Below are positions 47,608 to 64,000 of a stretch of DNA of 64,000 bases, in pieces. The position numbers and the translations under genes were made by a program. The number at the start of each line of letters is the position of its first letter. Within the stretch, counting starts at the first letter, position 1. The stretch lies in contig NW_002060943.1 of the NCBI RefSeq assembly GCF_000150275.1, positions 10,262,209-10,326,208 of the forward strand, given 5' to 3'. Source of the DNA: Trichoplax adhaerens (lineage: Eukaryota; Placozoa; Uniplacotomia; Trichoplacea; Trichoplacidae). Below the pieces are notes generated by a model. It ran no database searches and was not told the DNA's origin. It was given only the letters and a program-made list of their open reading frames with translations.

Positions 47608-49511
47608 ATGGAAGCATCCTTGCCTGCTTTGCACTCTTGTGTTCAGGTTGATAATTATGTATATAATTAAGTAGAATTCATTGTATTTGTTAATACAGTA
47701 CTTAAATTTCTGAATATTATCAAGAGGTTCTAATGCAATTGACCACAGTGGCAGTTTTAGTGTTCAATTAACGTAATATTTACAAACCGAATGCAGTCAC
47801 ATACGTACGTATACACTGTCGAGAATGCTCCATAACTGCAATGAATATAGTTATTTAGCGTAACGACTGGGCATTATTACGAAATATAAAACTCAATTAT
47901 AAATTCTATAAATCACAAACTCATATACATTATTGCATATTTGCATGCGAGTTGTAAATAAATTCGTGAATCAAAGAGATGAATAGCTCAAGATTTCTGG
48001 ATTTAATGTACTGCACAGATTAACCCTAAATTGATATATCACCTTAATACTTTTTAGCTATCCGCTGAAAATGAACTACTTCGAAAAAAATACAAGAAAC
48101 TACGCAGTAAATATCAACAATTAGTAAAGGAAATAGGTGAATTAAAAGATAAACTGAAGGAACCATCAGATGTCGGCAAGAGTTGTAAAGTAGTAAAACG
48201 AAGGTATGAATAGACCAAACTGATCATTTAATATAAATATTAAATATACATAGAAAAGTAAACATCCTACCTAGGCTTGACTTGACATCAACTTTAACTA
48301 CAAATATTTCATGAACTTTATAGTGTTCATACACAAACAATACCCTCGGTAGGAAAATCTAATTCTACACAAAAGTTTATTAACAAAATGACAAAACCGA
48401 CGCCAGTTATCGATAGTCAAACTGAAAGCATAAATCGGTAATGTAATTAAAATGCTTTTAAATTTTATCAAGCTTCCTAATTAGATAATCTACTATTTCA
48501 ACTAACGTTCTAATCAATTAAATAGATTGCTGGCAGTTCATAACAACCTAATGAAAAAGTACCAACGAGAACTAAAAAATAGCACAAATCAAATCGAGCA
48601 AATAACATCGTTAACGGTAAGTCAATCAATTAAAGGAGATTGATTAAGTTAACGTTCAACTCAAGACAGTGTAAATACTTATCAGGACAGATGCATTGTA
48701 CTATACTCTTGGTAACTTCATAATATTTATTTAATAAGACAGTTTGAGAAACAAGAAGTCCAACAACAGCTTAATCTATGCCAGGAAAAAATTAAGGCTT
48801 TGGAAAAGGAACGGACTGTTCGAGAGGAACAGTTGGCCAAGGCTGGACTTGTCAGTGCTAAAGATTTTGAGACTAGAGCCGGTAATATTTAGCGCTATAA
48901 GCTTTTTCTGTAATCATAAAAACAATTATTTTAATCCTCATTTGATTCACGAATGAAAATATTGGCTATCATACGTACTTTTGATACTTTAGCGCTAACT
49001 TCGAAATTATCAATTATAACAAAAGAAAATACCAAGCTGTCTGAAGAAAATCATAAATTAAGAAGTAAATCTTATACCTTATGTGCAATGTTGTTAAAAT
49101 TTTAATAGCTTCAATCCTCTTGATAAGTATAATTTCTTATTTATATTTATTTTTATGTAGCTGAACTAGAAGGAATAGACAAGGTATCTAAATACATTAG
49201 AATTGATTTGGTATCGTAACACTAATTAAAATATAACAAATGTAGGCAAAGGATATCGTCTAAGTAGCAGTTACTTTTCATTTCCTTTATCTATTGCTGC
49301 GCACACTAGATTTCATAATGGATTATATCGTAGAATGTGATAATTTTTTAATTTATCTTAGGAATTTTTTGATGAAATAGAAGATCTTAAATTTGCGTTA
49401 CAACAGGCTTCTAGCCATAATATTGAGTACGAAAAGACTCTAAGGAAGCTATGCTCGCAGTTTGGCCTTCCTTACCCTTTAGGTGCATTAAAGAATAATA
49501 ATAACAATTAG
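47608..49511 (+). CDS. Coiled-coil protein, possible centrosomal/ciliary (CEP290-like tail)
   Basis: Complete 8-exon gene, 257 aa: 47608-47646, 48058-48203, 48324-48437, 48526-48616, 48743-48881, 48993-49064, 49161-49183, 49362-49511. Coiled-coil segments lie at ~14-60 (ENELLRKKYKKLRSKYQQLV), ~102-180 (KEKIKALEKERTVREEQL region) and ~188-235, separated by a Ser/Thr-rich linker. The C-terminal FFDEIEDLKFALQQAS ... YEKTLRKLCSQFGLP resembles from memory the end of CEP290-type centrosomal proteins. CEP290 itself is about ten times longer, so this would be a short relative or only a convergent coiled coil. The protein ends in five Asn. It is basic and has no membrane segment or signal peptide. Function unassigned. 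Confidence 0.75.
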
Positions 49512-51122
49512 GCCAAAGTGTTTGTTATGATTGTCTTACAGTTAGGAGCTATATTGGACTGGATCATTTAGGAAAGGATATCTAATGTAATTTTCATCCT
49601 CCTCAATAATAGAAATATAGAGTATGATATTTTACTAAGCTTCGATAAACTCAACATATAAAAATTTTGCATTGAGCTATGCATAGCCATAAAGTATACA
49701 AGCGAAACTGGAGAATTGATATATCTAGATATAATAACATCAAATTAGTTGTTATTATTTATTATTATAATTGTGTATACTGTATCATATTATTACATAG
49801 TATAATAATGTACTATACATTTAAAAATGTCATTTCGTAAGTACATACCTTCATATATGCTGTACAATACATTCTAAGGTATTTTATGATTTTAAAATTA
49901 AATTTGATAGTTGCTAAGGTAGATTAATAGTAAGTTGTCAATGATGATAAATTCTGTTCTGCAAGATATATTAAACTAATGTAAAATTTTACCGGTAAAC
50001 TGGCCCGTAAACATAACGTATGCTTGCACGACATTTGATTCTTTGCCACTTGTTTATTACCAAAAAGTGGACTGCCTAAGCTTGCAATAAAACATAAATG
50101 TTACATATTGGCATAGGACAGTCCAGTTGCACAGTACAATTTGTATTGCCTTGTGTTCTCAGATATTCGTATAGTATTTCTTCTCTATGGTAATGACAAA
50201 GCTCTTCTCTTACCCCTGGTTTGACTAGGTGACAGAACCAGTATACTGTTTCTATGTGTTTTAGAACATTGACACTGCAATTGCTGACCCATTGGAGTCG
50301 CCTATCACTTCTCAGTCAGTAAGCTTTGCTGCTGTCTGAAGATAATAGTTGCTTTCTAAACAAATTGTGGACGGATAAAGTCAAAATTCTGTAAGAGTAT
50401 AGCAGCTACGCAATCACAGGCGTCTATCACTACAGCTATGATTCGCTCTTCTGCTACTGATCAATAGATTAATTAACAGAATCTTTAATAAATTTTATTT
50501 TATTCAGTCACGGTCTTTAACCTGAAAAGTACCTTTGAGTACAATTTAAATTTAAATTTTTAACGCGAACCAGGTACACCACTGTCACAGCATAGACTAC
50601 TACTAGTATAGCAGAAAAAGAGCTGGACGCACAAGTATGACTAGCTCTGCAAAGCTTGAACCAGTTTATATACCCGTATATACACGTATGCGACTTTCTG
50701 TCACACGGACACGATGCAAAGAGTCTCTCACGTGTAAAATCTCAACGCAAGGACTTTCTAATTTAATTTAATTTAATTTAAAACATAAAATTTTAAATTT
50801 ATGAATTTCTCCTGTAGGAGTCCCTGGTGAAAGTGCATATTGCCCGCGGAGATACAGTACTGTACTGTATGTTAAGGTTATAGGCGTATTCGCTGCATCA
50901 CTACGGTGTACAGTACAGTACAGTAATAGTACAGTAGCAGTGTACTGTACTGTACTGTACAGTACGTACAGTACAGTACACTGGACTATACAATACAGTA
51001 CAGTACAGTACAGTATGCAGTTACGTCACGTACAGTGTACTGTAAACCTGGTATAAATCAACCGTATTTCCATTGTTCATAGATTCCACGAACAGACTCG
51101 CGCCCGGAGATAACTTACGAAA
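49512..51122. other. Spacer and CTNNBL1 5' flank
   Basis: A 1.6-kb spacer. It contains a short (TTTAA)n-like run at about 50759-50780 and the palindromic tract 50852-51050, which ends about 73 bp before the CTNNBL1 start codon. No gene was recognised. Confidence 0.65.
50852..51050. repeat. TACTG/CAGTA palindromic tract at the CTNNBL1 promoter
   Basis: Dense units in both orientations (50938-50980 and 50992-51018 are nearly pure), ending about 73 bp upstream of the CTNNBL1 ATG. This is among the tract copies closest to a start codon. Confidence 0.92.
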
Positions 51123-54100
51123 ATGGTTGATGTTGGCGAACTCCTACAATTAGCTGAAAAAGTGAGTATTACTGATATAACTTTTGACATTTTTTATAAA
51201 TACTTGTTCCCGTAGCACTCTTTATGAAATTAACTAAGAAATTGTACCAATTTGAGGATGATCGTCCTATGAAGCGAAGGCGTATAGATGGCAGTGATGA
51301 TCATAAAAGTTTAGGTGCTTCATCCAGTGGAAACAGCAGCTCCGCAGCTGCAGCTATAACTAGTAGCACAAAGTTGAGCAATGAAGAGCGTGATAAAATC
51401 TTAGCCATGCTAGATGATGAGCCAGAGGTAAATACGTTGATTGATTATTGAAGCAAATACATCAGTCATGTTTCGCCCTAAAATGTTGTTGTTAACTTAG
51501 TACGCTTACAATCTAGACGGTTTCGCGTATGTTCGCTTTTAAGAGGTATCATGCAGACCGTACTTTAGTTTACAGTATTCTGATTTACAAGTATTTGCAA
51601 ACAATACAGTCTGCGGTCAAAGCAGGGACAACTCGAGGGAAAAAAAATTATTATTTCCTTCGAGTTATCCCTCGTTAAAGTTATGCTACAATACTTAACA
51701 TTATTTGTGGCTTCATTTGAATAGACCTTATAGACACTCAGTCTGTCACCATGCTCTTACTGTTTACAAAGTTTCATTTTCAACTGTATATATGTCGTTT
51801 ACCGTATAGATAATCGGTCATTTTGCAAAATGACTGATGCAAAAGCAGGGTTTCTTCATCAAGTAGAGCACTGTACTTAAGTTCTTTTACGTTAATATGC
51901 GCTGCAAAGCACATTATACAAAGCTATTCACTACTATATAGTGTATCTGTCAATAAGAACAAACTATCATTACTGCCCTACTGATGTAACACATTCTATT
52001 ATCTGTACATTAAAAGTGTAAGTAGACTTAACAATATGTGATTATAATTAACTCATGCTGTCTAATTGTATTGACGTACGATATCAAAGACAGAATCATT
52101 AGATTCGCATAGCCTAAAGAAGTTGATACTAAGTTTCGAGAAGAAGGTATCAAAGAATCAAGAGATGAGAATTAAACATCCTGATGATCCAAAGAAGTAC
52201 GTTAGTAAAATTTTAATCTCTAACATACTATGCACCATAATCTATGTTAAAAGGATAAGATACGTATGTATACAACTAGTAAAAATATAATATGACGTGG
52301 TAGATAATTTATTTATATTGCTAATTATAATTAATAATTATGTAAGTTAAGTATAAATCACCATCTTCACATCTGATTGACCCTGGTATTACTACGGTAT
52401 ATAGCTATTTGTTAAACATAATAACTTACTTGTCAATGCATAGATTTATGGAATCTGAAATTGAATTGTATGAAGAAATTCAGAAATTGAATGTCATTGC
52501 TACTGCCCCGGAACTCTATCCACAATTGGTCGAGCTAAACACTATCAAATCCTTCGTTGATCTGCTGACTCACGATAATTCTGGTAGTTTTCACTTAATT
52601 ATAATTATAAATATTTATTTTATCACTTTAATAAGCTATGCAGTACTGCTAAAGAGATAGAACTATAAAGCTATATGGCCATTACGAATTTAGAGCATAA
52701 TGAGACATACTGCTTCTCATCATTGTTGTAGTTATTGGTTACTACTTACTTTATACCTACCCTTCTACTTCAGCTCTTGAAATATCGTAATTATGTCCGA
52801 TTTTCTATTATACAGATATATCCATTGCAATTGTGGATTTACTACAAGAGATGACTGATGTTGATAGTTTACACGAAAGTCATGAGGGAGCAGTGGCATT
52901 AATAGACGTTCTGGTTAGATAAACCGTTTTCATTCATTAACATAATAATTAACTTTTATGCTACTGTCCGTGATATCCGTGACATAAGTAAAATTTGTTT
53001 TTCCCTTATATTTGCGTATCGTGATAAAATGATTTAGGTGGAGAATCAAATTGTCACTTTATTAATTCAAAACATTGAACGACTAAACGATTCTATAAGA
53101 GAAGAAGCTGATGGAGTTCATAATACGCTAGGTTTGACTTTTGACTAACAATAAATTACGTAATTGGACGCTTTTTACGTATTAAATTATTAAAGTGATT
53201 GCTACTAACTTCATAAAATTATCGTTCTTGAAATTATAAACAAAGACACTCATTAATGACTTTTATTTATACTGTTCTAGCTATTATTGAAAATCTAACA
53301 GAGTTTAAACCTGAGTTATCTACCGAAGCAGCGAATCAAGGACTTATGCAGTGGATTTTGAGGAGTTTAGTGGTAAGCAAATACTTCTTTTCGGATGAGA
53401 GATTGATTAGATTACAAACAGTCGTATTGTCATACATTGGAACGGTGTTATTATTTTAGGCGAAACGCAACACCTATGATGCAAATAAAGCCTATTCTTG
53501 TGAAATACTTGCAGTCCTACTACAAGGCCACGAAGGTATACTTTAAACGTAAAGGGTGAGTATGATATTCTTCACGATTAGCTCATGCTTGCCACAAAAT
53601 TTTTATAGGGAATCGCACATTGTTAGGCGAATTAGAGGGTATCGACACACTACTTCAAATATTGTCTGTAAGTTTCGCTCAAATTTCGTTCTATATTACT
53701 TATACGAGTACAACTATAACGGGCGTTTATGTAGTATCCTATCATGTCTGTAATATTTTCAAGGTATATCATAAGCGAGACCCGACCACCGCAGACGAAA
53801 TTGAAATGCTGGAAAATTTGTTCGATTGCCTGTGTTCATCATTAATGCAGTGTCCTGGAAATTGCGAAAGATTTTTACGTGGTGAGGGTCTACAGTTAAT
53901 GATATTGATGCTAAGGTAGGTGTATTGAATTATTATTAAATATTATTATCAACTGACATCCGTTTACGTGATGCTCTTTCTAATGATTCCTACCATTTTA
54001 GATCGAAAAAGCTTAGTAGCAAAGGAGCAATAAAAACTTTAACTTATGTTTTATCAAACTATAATGGACCAGATTGTGCTGTAAAGTTTATAGAACTATT

Positions 54101-55295
54101 TGGTTTACGTAGTCTTTTTCCTTTATTTATGAAAGTATGACGCCGTGTTGCATCTCCTTTCGAAATTTACAATAAAGTAGTAGCTACAAATTTCAATGTT
54201 ATGAGTTTGCTTTATTATTATTTAGACACCAAAAATGTTTAAAAAACTGACCAATGAAAGTGAGCATATAGGTTAGAATTTATCAACATTACATCAATCA
54301 CTTTAAACTTTTATTCTGAAACTTTTACAAATAAAGCGAGAAAAATTCTTCTTATGATGAATTGCTATGTTTTGTTGAAATCTAGAACACATTTGCTCCA
54401 TTATGGTCCATTTATTTCGGCATAGTTCAGGACAATCCAAGTCTAGATTAGCGAATAAATTTATCGAAAACGATTTCGAGAAGGTAAATTAATCATTACT
54501 AGAATTAATACTTAGTGTTCATATCGACGGATTATATTTAGAGAAACATTATTTTATTTTAGGTGGATCGTCTTATGGAGCTACATTTTGAGTATATGCA
54601 TCGTGTTCAAGAATGTGATAATAAAATCGAAGAAGAAAAACGAGTAAGTCAGTATCCATAAAAATTTACAAAGTACTGTCATATCTTCGACTTAGGATTT
54701 TCTAAAATGTTTGCACTCTGGTGCTAATGCACTAATTTTACGTAATTTAAGGTGATAAATTGATTAATGATAATGCTGCTGACTTACTAGTGATTTCGGG
54801 CAAACACTGTTTCTCGTAGGAATTAGCTGATGATGGTGAAGAGATTGACGAAAGTTTAGAAGAGGAATTCTATCTACGTCGATTGGATGCAGGTCTTTTT
54901 AGCCTGCATCTTATTGATACGATCATGTTGGAGGCTTCAGCTGCTGGTGGTCCAAATGTATGTCTAATGCACCTGCACAAACTTTACGTTTTTATACACT
55001 AATTCGCTACTCTTTATCCAGGTAAGGCATCGTATTCAAACGTTATTAAATCAGCATGGAGGTTCCATGAAGGCTGTAAAGGATATCATGCGAGGTATAG
55101 TACATCTTTCGATACCGTAGCAGGTCTATTTTACCACTTATTTTAATTAAGGGCAAAAATGTATCTAACTTGACGCACGAATTTAATCTTTTATTTTAAT
55201 GTATAGAATATGCAAGTCAAATCGGTGACGCAAATAGTAAAGATAGCAAAGATGCAGAACAACGTCGCATTTTGTCGTTAATCGATAGATTTTAA
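51123..55295 (+). CDS. CTNNBL1: CTNNBL1, β-catenin-like protein 1 (PRP19-complex ARM protein)
   Basis: 17 exons, 557 aa (human 563): 51123-51161, 51239-51427, 52120-52196, 52444-52583, 52816-52913, 53038-53131, 53281-53372, 53460-53535, 53609-53667, 53764-53915, 54002-54134, 54226-54271, 54386-54483, 54563-54643, 54820-54957, 55022-55094, 55207-55295. MVDVGELL and a basic nuclear-signal segment DDRPMKRRR (~20-28) lead into ARM repeats: LILSFEKKVSKNQEMR, VIATAPELYPQLVELN, EEADGVHNTLAIIEN, LLGELEGIDTLLQILS, LRGEGLQLMILMLR and EEEFYLRRLDAGLF. In animals it binds CDC5L and PRP31 in the spliceosome. Exons 2 and 3 need AAG acceptors just downstream of better-looking TAG ones, because the TAG sites would bring in early stops. 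The rest is unambiguous. Confidence 0.94.
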
Positions 55296-55741
55296 GTTCA
55301 TAAAACTATCAATAACTCGTTATTACAGGATATACCGCATAGATTTATTAAGTCATAACGTTATTGCTTGCAATTATACATGCATTAACGCCTGCGGTGG
55401 TCTATAGCACAATGTTATATATTAAACTTATTAATTCCTAAAGTTATTGTAAATTCAGTAGACTGTGTTCAATGTGATCGATTACTTAGACACTTTAAAC
55501 ATATCGAGACCTTTATTATTTTAATCATGATCAAGACATAAGGCACAGCTTCGGCTGCATTAGGCCTTGCTCATTAAACTTTAGATTCTTTGATTCGCAT
55601 AAGTCTATTGACACTGCGATATATTTTACAATAAATTATTCTTCGGTAACCCTTAGCACTAGATTAATGGCAGGTTATGCTTAATTACCATGAACTTAGA
55701 TGTTACAGTAAAAGTAGTATTATGCTAATAACAAAATCGAA
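55296..55741. other. 3'–3' spacer CTNNBL1/SPT16
   Basis: 446 bp between convergent stop codons. It holds the 3' UTRs; no motif beyond AT-rich sequence was recognised. Confidence 0.6.
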
Positions 55742-63827
<8,086 letters not shown>

Positions 63828-64000
63828 GTTACTGAGTATTCCGGCGCCAATTTTAAAAGGCATGCGCAGGGCTTAATGTACCTTGTACAATGTACTGTAC
63901 TGTACAGTATACAGTACAGTAGTAATGGTACGGTACTGTACGTAAAGTGGTAAAGTCATACAGTACAGTACAGTACTGAGCACACAGCACAGTGTGGACC
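63828..64000. promoter_or_regulatory. SPT16 promoter region
   Basis: The SPT16 upstream flank visible to the window edge. A GC-richer patch at the start codon is followed at about 60 bp by the palindromic tract 63885-63980. Only 173 bp can be seen. Confidence 0.6.
63885..63980. repeat. TACTG/CAGTA palindromic tract at the SPT16 promoter
   Basis: Units at 63889-63922 and 63958-63978, about 60 bp upstream of the SPT16 ATG. It may run past the right edge of the window. Confidence 0.9.

Overview
This is a eukaryotic, almost certainly metazoan, nuclear window. It is AT-rich and its genes are cut into many small exons by short GT–AG introns. The proteins fit an early-branching animal. The best guess is a placozoan such as Trichoplax or Hoilungia: compact genes, full-length orthologues of human housekeeping genes, and an intronless divergent rhodopsin-like GPCR. 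The species call is inference from gene content and style only. One 50-N assembly gap lies at 31143-31192.

Layout. The 3' end of RELCH (+) is followed by a spacer with one orphan exon-like ORF. Then come DDX5/DDX17 (-), a PX–PB1 protein (-), and PHAF1/C16orf70 (+), which diverges from the PX gene. After a 3.2-kb spacer and a single-exon GPCR (-) there is about 9 kb of gene-poor DNA holding a decayed GPCR-like fragment, a 178-bp tandem duplication and the gap. The right half is gene-dense: an F-box/WD40 gene (-), EDEM2 (+), inositol monophosphatase IMPA (-), a small coiled-coil gene (+), CTNNBL1 (+) and SPT16/SUPT16H (-). For every gene with a start codon in the window I rebuilt the exon chain from splice sites, reading phase and family conservation. 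Exon lengths and phases close exactly for all of them. Two splice acceptors in CTNNBL1 and the last WD blade of the F-box gene remain awkward.

Functionally this is a set of housekeeping genes: endosomal recycling and autophagy (RELCH, PHAF1), RNA processing (DDX5/17, CTNNBL1), chromatin (SPT16 of FACT), ER quality control and ubiquitin ligation (EDEM2, F-box/WD40) and phosphoinositide metabolism or signalling (IMPA, PX–PB1). I see no operon logic. There are three head-to-head pairs: PX–PB1/PHAF1, F-box-WD/EDEM2 and IMPA/coiled-coil.

The most unusual structure is a family of tracts built from the pentamer TACTG and its complement CAGTA, joined at GTAC into nested palindromes. Large tracts lie just upstream of every multi-exon gene whose start is in the window: DDX, the three head-to-head promoters, CTNNBL1 and SPT16. 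Smaller copies sit in 5' introns. This looks like a promoter-associated palindromic repeat and is the best candidate here for an undescribed system.
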